Source: JBMNGO01 sp050949885
GTDB taxonomy: Bacteria > Bacillota > Syntrophomonadia > Syntrophomonadales > Syntrophomonadaceae
Direction of reading: 5' to 3'
Assembly: GCA_050949885.1 (NCBI GenBank)
Contig: JBMNGO010000001.1
Span: 496,001-560,000 of the forward strand
DNA: 64,000 nt
In this document: one piece after another, positions 47,683-57,100 of the stretch
Numbering within the stretch: position 1 is the stretch's first letter
Layout of the letters: each line of letters starts with the position of its first letter
Notes under the pieces: generated by a model
The model's input: the letters and a program-made list of their open reading frames with translations, nothing else
What the model was told of the DNA's origin: nothing
Databases searched by the model: none
Position numbers and translations under genes: made by a program

Positions 47683-48549
47683 CTATATACCCTGTGCCCC
47701 TTTCAATCTTTCCAATAGAATTGACCGCATATAATCCACAGGAGGATCAATCCCTGTTAATAGGGCAAAACTCAAAGCCCCCTGATAGACCAGCATCCAC
47801 AGTCCGTCAACAGTCTTAAGCCCCTGGGCCCTTCCCAGGGAAAGCAGCTTGGTTTCTAAAGGATTATAAACAATATCGTATAGGATGGCATCCTTTTTTA
47901 CTCCTTCTAAAGAGGTTAAAACAGAAGACGAAACATGGGGAAGCATTCCCACCGGTGTACAGTTTACAATTAAATCAGCTCGCCCCAGCCAATCCCGGGA
48001 CTCCCGGCCCATGAGAGCTGCCGCTGATGCGCACCCGCCTTCCATGTTTATAAAATCAGCCAGTTTTTTGGCCTTTTCCAGATTTCGGGCCAAAAAAACT
48101 ATTTCCTTAGCTCCTGCCTTGGATAATTCATAAGATACCGCCCGAGCCGCTCCCCCCGCTCCCAGGATTAAAACTGTCCCCGGGGCGGAAGCTCTGTAAA
48201 TCCTGAGCCCCCTCATAAATCCCTCCCCGTCCAGGTTGTGCCCGATTAATCTGCCTTCCCGGTTTTCAATCAAATTTACCGCCTGGCAGGCTTGGGCGTA
48301 AGGGGTTAGTTCATCCAAAAAAGGAAGCACTTTTTCCTTAAACGGGATAGTAATGTTGACGCCGCGAATCTTTAGGGCGCGAATGGCCATAATGGCATCT
48401 CCCAAAAACCTTTCATCAACCTGAAAAGGAAGGTAAATTCCATTGTATCCCAAAAGCTTCATAACCTGGTTATGCATCAGGGGAGATAAGCTGTGTTCTA
48501 ACGGGTTGCCTATTATTCCCATAATAGTAGTATTAGTATTGATTACCAT
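47683..48549 (-). CDS. aroE: Shikimate dehydrogenase
   Basis: ATG at 48549, 6 nt after GGGAGG, gives 288 residues. The NADP-dependent enzyme reduces 3-dehydroshikimate to shikimate. The substrate domain shows PLEHSLSPLMHN and NVTIPFKEKVLPFLDEL (with the catalytic Lys), the Rossmann domain shows LGAGGAARAVSYEL, and the end shows GLWMLVYQGALSFALLTG. It lies ~500 bp downstream of pheA across a gene-free stretch holding a MITE-like element, so it may have its own promoter. Confidence 0.95.
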   Translation of the reverse strand: MVINTNTTIMGIIGNPLEHSLSPLMHNQVMKLLGYNGIYLPFQVDERFLGDAIMAIRALKIRGVNITIPFKEKVLPFLDELTPYAQACQAVNLIENREGRLIGHNLDGEGFMRGLRIYRASAPGTVLILGAGGAARAVSYELSKAGAKEIVFLARNLEKAKKLADFINMEGGCASAAALMGRESRDWLGRADLIVNCTPVGMLPHVSSSVLTSLEGVKKDAILYDIVYNPLETKLLSLGRAQGLKTVDGLWMLVYQGALSFALLTGIDPPVDYMRSILLERLKGAQGI

Positions 48550-48576
48550 ACTGGGCCTCCCATGGCTATAATTCAC

Positions 48577-48876
48577 CTTAGTCTAGTGATCATCCATACC
48601 GGGCACGATGTTTAAACAATTTTACCAAGAATAATAATTTTCCACAACTTGCCATTCTTGCCTTACCATAAATAGCCGCGCCTCCAAACCAGGAACTATC
48701 CCGCTCTGGGCCGCGGTTAAGTGAAATAGCCCTTCCCCTCTCCCACGGAAGCCGAATTTGTGAACCTAGGGTTGAATAGCACCGTTCTCCTGGCATCTAC
48801 CCAGGAACGCATAGCTCAGCTGTGCTTTTCCGGGAAAGAAGGACAATAATAATGCTAGTGCGACCGAGAGAGCCGT
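48577..48876. other. Gene-free spacer upstream of aroE
   Basis: The only open frame (minus, ~68 codons) has no family features or Shine-Dalgarno and I do not consider it real. The segment has short palindromes but no recognised RNA structure. It ends at the MITE-like element at 48877. Confidence 0.5.
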
Positions 48877-49037
48877 CAGACTGTGTGAAAAGTCAAGAAA
48901 TTATGAAGTCAATTTACTTAAGTGGAGAGAGACTACAAAAACTCAGAGGTTTTTTTAAGGTTAGTTTTTAATTTATACCATTTATAAAACCCTAAGTGGG
49001 ACGGAAAAAATGGGGAAAATATTTTTCACACAGCCTG
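48877..49037. mobile_element. MITE-like element, copy 1 (161 bp)
   Basis: The element has terminal inverted repeats CAGACTGTGT and ACACAGCCTG (one mismatch). It is non-coding and matches the element at 53923-54070 over most of its length (shared AATTTACTTA-GTGGAGA, TCAGAGG then a T run, CCATTTATAAAA-CCTAAGTGGGAC). CCGT flanks it on both sides and may be a target duplication. It lies between pheA and aroE. Confidence 0.75.
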
Positions 49038-49045
49038 CCGTTGGT

Positions 49046-49873
49046 TCACCTGTGGTTCGGGTAGGAACCTAAAAATCGTACCCCCTCCGCACAAATATTT
49101 AAGGCATTTATTGCCTGGGCCACATTTTCATCGTGAATATTTCCGTCAATATCGATAAAAAACAGGTATTGCCCGATTCTTTTCTTTGCCGGTCTGGATT
49201 CAATTTTGTTTAAATTAATCCCTCTTACATAGAATTCCTGCAGACACTTATACAAAGCTCCAGGCTGATTGCGAGTATGAATCAATAAGGAGGTTTTTCC
49301 AGCGGTTGCCATTTGGTTTTCAGTCCTGCCAAGAGCAATAAACCTGGTTTCATTATCACTGATATCTTGTATATTGGAGTTTTTAATCTTTAATCCGTAT
49401 GCGGCACCAGCAGCCCGGCTAGCGATGGCTCCCCAGGGAGCCTGGGATTCGGCAACAATTCTGGCAGCCTCGGCAGTACTCAAGGCCTCCTTTATGTCAG
49501 CTTGGGGATACAACCGAGCCATGGTTTTGCGACATTGTGCCAGAGCCTGGGGATGGGACAGAATATGGGTGATCACAGTTGACTCTGTTCCCGGTCTTAC
49601 CAGTAAATGATGATCAATGGGAATGACTATTTCTCCTACAATCTTTAGGTCATAATCATAGGCCAAAAGGTCCAGGGTTTGGTTTACCGCACCTTCGCAG
49701 GAGTTTTCCACAGGCACGATGCCTATCGGCACCTCCCCTCTATGAACGGCCGCAAAAACCGCTTCAATGGTCGAACAGGGCAGCAATTCATCGGTTTTCA
49801 GCCCGGTAAAGTCTATAGCCGCCTGTTCACAAAAACTATAAGCTGGGCCCAGGTAAGCTGCTGATTTACGCAT
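49046..49873 (-). CDS. pheA: Prephenate dehydratase
   Basis: The 275-residue monofunctional enzyme makes phenylpyruvate for phenylalanine. The catalytic PDT domain (1-180) starts AYLGPAYSFCEQAA and shows VPVENSCEGAVNQTLD and SDNETRFIALG with the conserved Thr-Arg-Phe. An ACT regulatory domain follows (~195-270; NQPGALYKCLQEFYVRGINLNKIESRP), through which phenylalanine should inhibit. It overlaps the aroF stop by 8 bp and is therefore cotranscribed under the T-box leader. The end lies only ~10 bp from the MITE-like element. Confidence 0.95.
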   Translation of the reverse strand: MRKSAAYLGPAYSFCEQAAIDFTGLKTDELLPCSTIEAVFAAVHRGEVPIGIVPVENSCEGAVNQTLDLLAYDYDLKIVGEIVIPIDHHLLVRPGTESTVITHILSHPQALAQCRKTMARLYPQADIKEALSTAEAARIVAESQAPWGAIASRAAGAAYGLKIKNSNIQDISDNETRFIALGRTENQMATAGKTSLLIHTRNQPGALYKCLQEFYVRGINLNKIESRPAKKRIGQYLFFIDIDGNIHDENVAQAINALNICAEGVRFLGSYPNHR

Positions 49874-50912
49874 ATTGAGCCTCCCCCAGTCCCACCATCG
49901 GCATTCTCCGATTAACTGCCGGCATCAACCCCTGCAGCCTGCTCATAAGCACAGCAAACTGCTCCGGGTCCAACGATTGGGGGCCATCGGACAGAGCCCG
50001 GGCCGGATCGGGATGCATTTCAATTATTAGCCCATCGGCTCCGGCCGCCACAGCAGCTAATGACATAGGAGCAACCAATCCCCTATCTCCGGTGCCATGG
50101 CTGGGATCTACAATTATCGGCAGGTGGCTTAGGCGTTTTACCAGTGGTACTGCACTCAAATCCAGGGTATTCCGGGTGGCCGTCTCAAAGGTGCGAATGC
50201 CTCGTTCACAAAGAATTACTTTCCCGTTTCCTTCTGACATAATATACTCAGCAGCCATTAGCCATTCTTCCACAGTGGCTGACATTCCCCTTTTCAGCAA
50301 TACAGGTTTGCCTGTTCTGCCTGCCAGCTTTAACAAACGGAAGTTCTGCATATTGCGAGCGCCTATTTGCAGGATATCCACATAATTTACGGCCATTTCC
50401 AGGCTGGTTTCATCAATTACTTCAGTAACTACCGGCAACCCGGTTTCCCAGGAGGCCTCCTGCAGTATTTTCAGCCCCTCCTCTTCCAGGCCCTGGAAGG
50501 AATAAGGTGAGGTCCTGGGTTTGAACGCCCCTCCCCGAAGAATATGGCCCCCGGCCTTTTTTACCTGCCAGGCCGCCGTCAGCAGCTGTTGGCGGTTTTC
50601 CACCGCACAAGGTCCGGCTATCACTACGCTTGAATCACCGCCAATCTGAATTCCGCGGATATTAATAATGCTGTCTTCTTCCTGGGCCTCCCGGCTGACC
50701 AACTTGTATGGTTTCATTATCTTCACCACTTTTTCTACTCCCGGCATAAGCTCCAACCCTTCCATATCCAAGCTCCGGGAATCCCCTACCGCACCGATCA
50801 CAATCCTCTTGACTCCGCGGATCATCTGGGTCTTGAAATTCTTTCCCTCCAAGATGTCATTTACTTGTTTAATTTGTTCTTCAGTAGCATTAATACTCAT
50901 TACTATCACCAT
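49866..50912 (-). CDS. aroF: DAHP synthase (class I-beta, with N-terminal ferredoxin-like domain)
   Basis: ATG at 50912 lies 8 nt after AGGAGG; the product has 348 residues. It joins phosphoenolpyruvate and erythrose 4-phosphate in the first step of the shikimate pathway. The N-terminal ~75 residues form a ferredoxin/ACT-like regulatory domain as in the Thermotoga enzyme (IRGVKRIVIGAVGD). The barrel shows VIAGPCAVEN, GGAFKPRTSPYSFQG, KPVLLKRGM, CERGIRTFE and IVDPSHGTG. It is placed behind the T-box leader at 50930-51373 and in front of pheA, so supply of the pathway is tied to charging of one amino acid tRNA, probably Phe. Confidence 0.95.
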   Translation of the reverse strand: MVIVMSINATEEQIKQVNDILEGKNFKTQMIRGVKRIVIGAVGDSRSLDMEGLELMPGVEKVVKIMKPYKLVSREAQEEDSIINIRGIQIGGDSSVVIAGPCAVENRQQLLTAAWQVKKAGGHILRGGAFKPRTSPYSFQGLEEEGLKILQEASWETGLPVVTEVIDETSLEMAVNYVDILQIGARNMQNFRLLKLAGRTGKPVLLKRGMSATVEEWLMAAEYIMSEGNGKVILCERGIRTFETATRNTLDLSAVPLVKRLSHLPIIVDPSHGTGDRGLVAPMSLAAVAAGADGLIIEMHPDPARALSDGPQSLDPEQFAVLMSRLQGLMPAVNRRMPMVGLGEAQYA

Positions 50913-50929
50913 AATCCCAACCTCCTAAT

Positions 50930-51060
50930 ACAAAATGCCCATAGCTTTGTTTAGGGACGAAAGCTATGGGCATTCCGCGGTACCACCCCACTTGACCTCA
51001 AATTGAGGTCCCCTTTAAAAGGTACGGGAATTTCCTACCCCGCCGGAAAGGCTAAAAACC
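50930..51060 (-). promoter_or_regulatory. Second T-box/terminator unit, lacking Stem I
   Basis: On the minus strand the T-box sequence GGGTGGTACCGCGG (rc of 50975-50988) is followed by a terminator with arms ATGCCCATAGCTTT and its complement and a TTTTG tail. A Stem III-like hairpin (GACCTCAATTTGAGGTC, about 50993-51009) precedes it. There is no room for Stem I between it and the first terminator. It resembles the 3' half of the upstream unit (shared GAAATTCCCGTAC) and is probably a partial duplication. Confidence 0.8.
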
Positions 51061-51373
51061 CCGGTAAAATAAAAAGCTTTTCATCCCAAGGGACGAAAAG
51101 CATGAGCTTACCGTGTTACCACCCAAGTTGATCCAGTTATTTTGGATCCACTCTAACAAGTACGGGAATAAATTCCGATACCCTCTTCCCTGTAACGGTG
51201 GAAGTCTCCGTCCGCACCTACTTGCTCATCAACGAGTTTCAGCTGGCAACTCCAGAGGGAACTTCAGTCAAGCATACTTTAAAGGTGCTCCCAGTCCATG
51301 ACACCTTCTCCCTGGAAAGCTGGGATTGACCTACTTTCCTCTTTCACTGTTTTTACGGTTGATAAATTATCGT
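51061..51373 (-). promoter_or_regulatory. T-box riboswitch (complete unit) for aroF-pheA
   Basis: The minus-strand leader has Stem I (GAGG...CCUC base, AGUA opposite GAA in the specifier loop, apical GGUG/CACC hairpin region), a Stem III hairpin (GGATCC...GGATC), the T-box GGGTGGTAACACGG (rc of 51111-51124) and a terminator with arms GCTTTTCGTCCC and GGGATGAAAAGC plus TTTTTATTTT. The specifier region reads GAAGUUCC; UUC (Phe) fits the pathway best, GUU (Val) is the alternative. Uncharged tRNA pairing here favours the antiterminator. Confidence 0.88.
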
Positions 51374-51379
51374 ATTCGT

Positions 51380-51407
51380 ATTATATCATGAAAAAAATTT
51401 TGCGCAA
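51380..51407 (-). promoter_or_regulatory. Promoter of the aroF T-box leader
   Basis: On the minus strand -35 TTGCGC (51407-51402) and -10 TATAAT (51385-51380) are spaced by 16 nt, just before Stem I. It lies between aroC and the leader. Confidence 0.65.
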
Positions 51408-51421
51408 GAAATTTAAACATA

Positions 51422-52567
51422 TTAACGAACTGCAAAAAACGTTCCCCTGGTTCGTGATTCTATTTCGGCTATGCTGTCGCCGCCGAATTTTTCCAGAAAA
51501 GCTCGGGCTATTTCAAAGGCTAAGACTGCTTCAGCTACTACCGCGGCAGCGGGAACGGCACAAATATCGGAGCGCTCAACAGCAGCCAGGGCTGACTCCC
51601 CAGTGGCCAAATTAACGCTTCTTAGGGGACGGTAAAGAGTAGCAATGGGCTTCATGGCGGCTCTCACTACAATGTCCTGGCCATTGGAGATTCCGCCTTC
51701 AATACCTCCTGCATGGTTGGAACCACGGGAATAATTTTCTCCATCAAAAAATATTTCATCATGGACATGGGAGCCGCTTAATCCTGCAGCAGCGAAACCC
51801 AGACCGATTTCCACCCCTTTTATGGCCTGAATACTCATCAGAGCTCCGGCAATGCGCCCATCCAGCTTCCGGTGCCAGTGCACATGACTGCCTAATCCTA
51901 CCGGCACTCCCCTTACTATAACCTCGAAAACTCCTCCCAGGGAATCTCCCTCTTCCCTGGCCTTATTAATCAGCACTTTCATTTTTTCCTCAGCCGCCCT
52001 ATCGGCACAAAACAATTCAGAGTTAGCGGATTTTTCCTTTATAATGTCAAAATCGGCTTTCACTTCCGCCTTAACTGAACCAATTTGCACTACATGGCTG
52101 ATAACCTCCATACCAAAATGCTCTAAAAGTCGTCGGCCCACCGAACATGCTGCTACCCGGGCGGCTGTTTCCCTGGCGCTGGCTCTTTCCAGGATATTTC
52201 TCACATCCCGGTGCCCGTATTTGATGGCACCGGCCAGATCAGCATGACCCGGACGGGGAACGGATATCTGGCGGGTACTGGTGTCGGTCTGGGCAGCTCC
52301 CATATATTTCTCCCAATTTTCCCAGTCTTTATTCTTAATCTGCAGGGTGATGGGACTGCCCAGGGTATATCCATTGCGCACACCGGATAATATTTCCACC
52401 CGGTCCTTTTCAATTTTCATGCGGCCTCCCCGGCCATAGCCCTGCTGCCTCCGTTCCAGCTGCCGGTCCAAATATTCCCGGGGTAATTCTAGACCTGCAG
52501 GCATTCCTTCCACAATGGCGGTTAAGGCCGGGCCGTGTGATTCCCCGGCCGTCAAATAACTCAACAT
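51422..52567 (-). CDS. aroC: Chorismate synthase
   Basis: The 381-residue FMN enzyme makes chorismate from EPSP, the last common step. Family motifs: LTAGESHGPAL at the start, QGYGRGGRMKIEKD at ~45, RPGHADLAGAIKYGHRDVRNILERAS around 110-135 and SNHAGGIEGGISNGQDIVVRAAMKPI near 310, each read in order and at the usual position. It follows aroA by 19 bp in the same operon. The promoter of the next transcript (aroF) starts within ~45 bp of its stop. Confidence 0.95.
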   Translation of the reverse strand: MLSYLTAGESHGPALTAIVEGMPAGLELPREYLDRQLERRQQGYGRGGRMKIEKDRVEILSGVRNGYTLGSPITLQIKNKDWENWEKYMGAAQTDTSTRQISVPRPGHADLAGAIKYGHRDVRNILERASARETAARVAACSVGRRLLEHFGMEVISHVVQIGSVKAEVKADFDIIKEKSANSELFCADRAAEEKMKVLINKAREEGDSLGGVFEVIVRGVPVGLGSHVHWHRKLDGRIAGALMSIQAIKGVEIGLGFAAAGLSGSHVHDEIFFDGENYSRGSNHAGGIEGGISNGQDIVVRAAMKPIATLYRPLRSVNLATGESALAAVERSDICAVPAAAVVAEAVLAFEIARAFLEKFGGDSIAEIESRTRGTFFAVR

Positions 52568-52586
52568 CTCAAAATCCCCCTGCTTT

Positions 52587-53867
52587 TCAAAATTGCCCTA
52601 AAGCCTGGGCAAATCCTGGAAAAGAAATATCGATACATTCAGCATTTTTTACTACGGTGGTTCCTGAAGCAACGAGACCTGCCAGGGCACAGGCCATGGC
52701 AATCCGATGGTCATGGTAAGATTCGCATACAGCGCCCCTGTATCCTTCTCCCCCTTCAATAATCAGCCCGTCTGCGGTTTCCTCTATTTTGATCCCAAAT
52801 TTCCTCAGCTCGGCAGAAATCGCCTGCAAACGGTTGCTCTCTTTTACCTTCAGCTCGGCAGCGTCCTTTATTATAGTGGTACCTTGGGCCACTGCTCCGG
52901 CCACAGCCAGAACCGGAATCTCATCAATCAACCGGGGTATCAGCTCCCCTCCCATTTCAATGCCGCGCAGCCCGTCATCGCCCCTAACTGTAATATCTCC
53001 CAGGGGTTCACCGGAGTAATTTTCTATGTTATCAATGCTGATATGGGCCCCCATTTTCCTCAGGGCATCCAGGATGCCGGTTCGAGTCCGGTTCAGGCCT
53101 ACCTTTTGCACGGTAATCCTGGCTCCAGGTATGATGGCTCCGGCCACCAGAAAAAAAGCCGCTGAAGAAATGTCTCCCGGCACATAAATATTCTGGGCAT
53201 GGAGAAAGCTGGGCCTTATTACGGTGGTCAGCCCTTCACACACTATATCCGCGCCAAAGCCCTTGAGCATTTTCTCGCTGTGGTCCCTGGACTGAGCCGG
53301 TTCTATAATAGTGGTTTTCCCTTCAGCATATAATCCCGCCAGCAACAGAGCTGATTTTATCTGGGCACTGGCAACCGGGGTAGTATAGCCAAGTCCCTGC
53401 AGGGCGTTGCCCTTAATAGCCAAAGGCGCATATTTGCCTCCTTCTCTGCCCCAAATTTCAGCTCCCATCTGCCTTAAGGGGGCGGTTACCCTTTCCATGG
53501 GGCGTCTCTTAATTGAAGCATCACCATTTAATACGGAGAAAAACTTTTGAGCAGCCAAAAGGCCGGTTAGCAACCTTATGGTAGTCCCCGAATTCCCAAC
53601 ATACAACACATCCCGGGGTTCGGACAGACCATGCAGACCTCTCCCATGTACCTTTAAATGGGTGGGGGCAATTTCTTCGATGGTAACTCCCAATTGTTGC
53701 ATGCATTTAACCGTGCTCAGACAGTCCTGGCCAGGCAAAAAATTTCTTATTTCCGTAACCCCTTCGGCGATAGCCCCGATAATCACACTACGGTGAGAAA
53801 TAGACTTGTCCCCTGGCACTATTACTGTGGTATTTACATTCTTCTTCCCTTCAACCAGTAACTCCAA
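52587..53867 (-). CDS. aroA: EPSP synthase (3-phosphoshikimate 1-carboxyvinyltransferase)
   Basis: TTG at 53867, 7 nt after GAGGTG, is the likely start (426 residues). The enzyme transfers the enolpyruvyl group of PEP to shikimate 3-phosphate. Motifs: VPGDKSISHRS at ~20, VGNSGTTIRLLTG at ~90, KRRPMERVTAPLRQMGA, QIKSALLLAGL and SRDHSEKML, then DEIPVLAVAGAVAQG with the catalytic Asp and KVKESNRL near the end. The Gly at the NSGTTIR-proximal loop is kept. It is the first gene of aroA-aroC. Confidence 0.95.
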   Translation of the reverse strand: MELLVEGKKNVNTTVIVPGDKSISHRSVIIGAIAEGVTEIRNFLPGQDCLSTVKCMQQLGVTIEEIAPTHLKVHGRGLHGLSEPRDVLYVGNSGTTIRLLTGLLAAQKFFSVLNGDASIKRRPMERVTAPLRQMGAEIWGREGGKYAPLAIKGNALQGLGYTTPVASAQIKSALLLAGLYAEGKTTIIEPAQSRDHSEKMLKGFGADIVCEGLTTVIRPSFLHAQNIYVPGDISSAAFFLVAGAIIPGARITVQKVGLNRTRTGILDALRKMGAHISIDNIENYSGEPLGDITVRGDDGLRGIEMGGELIPRLIDEIPVLAVAGAVAQGTTIIKDAAELKVKESNRLQAISAELRKFGIKIEETADGLIIEGGEGYRGAVCESYHDHRIAMACALAGLVASGTTVVKNAECIDISFPGFAQALGQF

Positions 53868-53890
53868 TATTTTCACCTCATTACACAAAC

Positions 53891-53920
53891 GGTTCTCTTG
53901 TTCATTTAAGCAAGAGAACC
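53891..53920. repeat. Perfect 10-bp inverted repeat upstream of aroA
   Basis: GGTTCTCTTG and CAAGAGAACC enclose a 10-nt loop. There is no convincing T tail on the minus strand (GTTTGTG), so termination of the upstream gene is possible but weak. It directly abuts the MITE-like element at 53923. Confidence 0.55.
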
Positions 53921-53922
53921 GG

Positions 53923-54070
53923 CAGACTGTGTGAATATGAAGCCAATTTACTTAGGTGGAGAAAAACTATAAAAAATCAGAGGGTTTTTTAAGGCTAATC
54001 CCTAAACGCACCATTTATAAAATCCTAAGTGGGACAAAAAAATTTGGGAAAATTGTTTTTACACAGCCTG
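53923..54070. mobile_element. MITE-like element, copy 2 (148 bp)
   Basis: Same terminal inverted repeats as copy 1 (CAGACTGTGT / ACACAGCCTG) and a closely related interior. It is in the same orientation as copy 1 and lies between the GT-GH130 gene and aroA. No matching direct repeats were found at its borders. Confidence 0.75.
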
Positions 54071-54104
54071 ACGTCCCCTTGTCACTCTCTCTTTATCAGA
54101 TTTT

Positions 54105-57100
54105 TTATCTTCGAAACTCAATCTCCCGCCTAATCTCTTCAGGAATCAACTCTCCAACCGTGGCTGTGGCCAGGCAAAGATAAGTATCAGCGGCACCATA
54201 ATAAACCAGGACCTTATCGTTCGCATCCAATACCTCTTTATCTTCATCAGAAACTGCCCCACAGGTAAAGACCACATTAGGTACCCAGGCCCCTTCCTTA
54301 CCGATTTCATACTCTGTTTCCGGAGAAAGAATGGGGTTAGGGGACTGGTAAAGCAATAGCTCAGGATTCTCTAAATCTACCAAAAAAACACCTAATCTGT
54401 AAACCCGGTTGCGGTCAACCCCATGGTAAATCATTAACCATCCGTACTTGGTCTTGATGGGCTGGGAACCAGCTCCAATTTTTAATGAATCCCACATCAT
54501 ACCTGACCTGGGTCCTAGAATAATGGAATGTTTTTCTTTGGGGACGGGGAATTCCAGTTTATCCATGTAAGAAACCCATATGCTAGGTTCTATACGATGG
54601 TAAATGCAATACCTCCCTTTGATCTTCTCCGGAAATAGAATAGCATCCTTATTCCAGATATCTTCAAAGGCAAAACCCTTTCTTACCCACTTATCCCAGC
54701 GCCGGTTCAAGAAATCATCAATCTTAATGGAGGCTGCCGAAATCTGGGCAATCACCCCATTATAGGCAGTATACATCATATATAGTTCATCATCTATTAT
54801 CACTACCCGAGGATCTTCGCAGCCCCGGCTCTCTTTCTCGTCCTGGGGAATAAAAATCGGGTCTTCCAATCTTTCCAAGACATTATAGCCATCGGTAACC
54901 GCCATCCCGATGCGAGATATTTCATCATCGCCAAAGGCCCGGTAAAGAATATACACCTTACCATCAATCCGGACAGCGGCAGCATTGAGAACATACTTGC
55001 TTTCCCAGTAGTGTTCGGGAATCGGATTCAGCAAGGGATTATTTTTATCCCTGATCAAAGGCCCGGCAGGAGGATAATCAATGCCCTCCCTGGGTACAAC
55101 CTTAACATCCTTGGATCTTATACCCAGAAGAGTGTCCAGGAGATTTTCACTGGCACGGCCTTCTCCCACCAGCTGTATAACATTGCTTTGAATTTCTTCT
55201 GCATTATATCCCAGATCCCTGTAGATATCCTCCAGGAGATCGTGGTTAAACCACTTTTCTTCAACATGGCAGGAAAGTGGAGTCGGCACCCCGCTTCCTC
55301 CTTTGTAACTATAACTGCTCCAGCTCCAGGCTGACAGAGGCATAAAAGTGCCGTCAGCCATAATCTGGCTTAAACCATAGCTATCACACATAGCATTTAT
55401 CATTTCGGCTTCCTTTAACCGCCCCGCTTCTTCCAGCTGCTGGGCTAAAACTTTGAACTGCTCAATCATCAGGCGGTGATGCCAGTTCTCCAGAATATTG
55501 TGAGCAGAAAAGGCAGTAGCTTCGTAACGTCCAATCAGTGAATTACGGATTTTATTCCCTAAATTCTTTCTCTCCCGGGCATATATCCGCCACATCCTGC
55601 CATAATTCTGGGCAATCATTATGTGCCTGGCGATAAACAGGCAGAACCGCAGCTTGGGGAAATCCCCACCCATTCCCTTATTAATGGGGCGCACCACCAT
55701 TCTGGTAGTCAGTTTATTTAAATCGGAAATATTGCCAATTTTAGCAATTCCCCGGGATAACTCATCCAGAACGATGTATTTAACTTCGACTTCCTCCATT
55801 TCCTCGGGTTTCAAATTTTCCAAAATCCAAAGCAACATCCGATCCGCATATTTTCTGGTTTCTACCAGATTAGCCATACTTACCGCGTTACGGGCATCCA
55901 TATTATTCAGCATCTCTTTGATGCTCTTGAAACCAGCTGGAATCATTACATTAATCGGCGGAAAGCGTCTCAAGGCTTCTTTAAAAATATCATCCTTAAT
56001 GGAAAATACCCTGGTATGAGGAAATAGCCTAAAAATATTGCTCAGTACCTGATCTATCCCTTCTTCTGAATGGAGATTGCCGGGGAAAAGGATATCCATA
56101 GTCTCCTCCAGTTCCTGCAAGAACTGCTGGAAAGCCTCACTCACCTGATTAAGATCCGCATCTTCCGGCACTTTGAGATAGCCATAAACAAAATTCCGGA
56201 AAGCCTTCTGGTACCGCTCCTGCAGGCGGTTAAACAGTTCTTCGCTGTGAACTGTCCGGCCCCCCCTGCCCTTTAAAACTTTTGGCAAGACAATTGGTAT
56301 GCCAGGAATATACTCTAAAAAATGAGCCGGAATAATGGGTGGTTTGGTCTCCAGGGCCTTTTTCTTCCATTGTGCGGTAAAACTATCTTTCCACTGCAAA
56401 TAACAGGAAAGCTGTTCCTGTTTGGTTATATTGGCTTCAATATTTATTAGCCTGTCGCTATCCAGCCCTCTAATCTCCTGTACCATATCTTCCAGAGTTT
56501 CCAACTGGTTAAGAAAACCTGCTACTCTTCCGTTAAAGGAAAAGGTAAGGGCATTTAGTATATCGTCCCGATTACTGGTAGACGCAAACCAATATTTAAA
56601 TAAGAGAGACAAAACTGTATCTGCCCAAACCTGGCTGGAAAAACGAAAATCATGGCTGGGTGTTAATACAATCCTTTCGACGTCACTGAAAAGGGATGGT
56701 TTGATGGTATTCTCGAAGACACTGCGGTACTGGTGAAAACTCCTCTTGAATAGTGTGACCATTTCTCTGGTACAATATATCTGGTCACCGGGCATATCCT
56801 CGTATGGGCCACCGAATAGATCCGGTGCCCTGACTATCATTTTACGATTTAGCCAGTACTCTTCATCCCTTTTAATGCATTCAAAAATAGCCCGGGCCAT
56901 TTCTTTGAAAACATAATTAACCTTATCCATGGAACTCTGATCAAGTTTAGATCCCAGGGAAACCTGGCAGATTCTCTTGTTCCACCTAATAATTCTGGTT
57001 AATAACCAGGGATCAATACCATAGCCACGGGTTTCCTTAAGCCAGAATTTAATTTCCAGGCATAAATCTTCCACCACATCATGAGAAAAGGCATAGATAC

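Noticed and set aside
48590..48796. 68-codon minus-strand frame upstream of aroE
   Set aside because: No Shine-Dalgarno, no family features and low-complexity composition.
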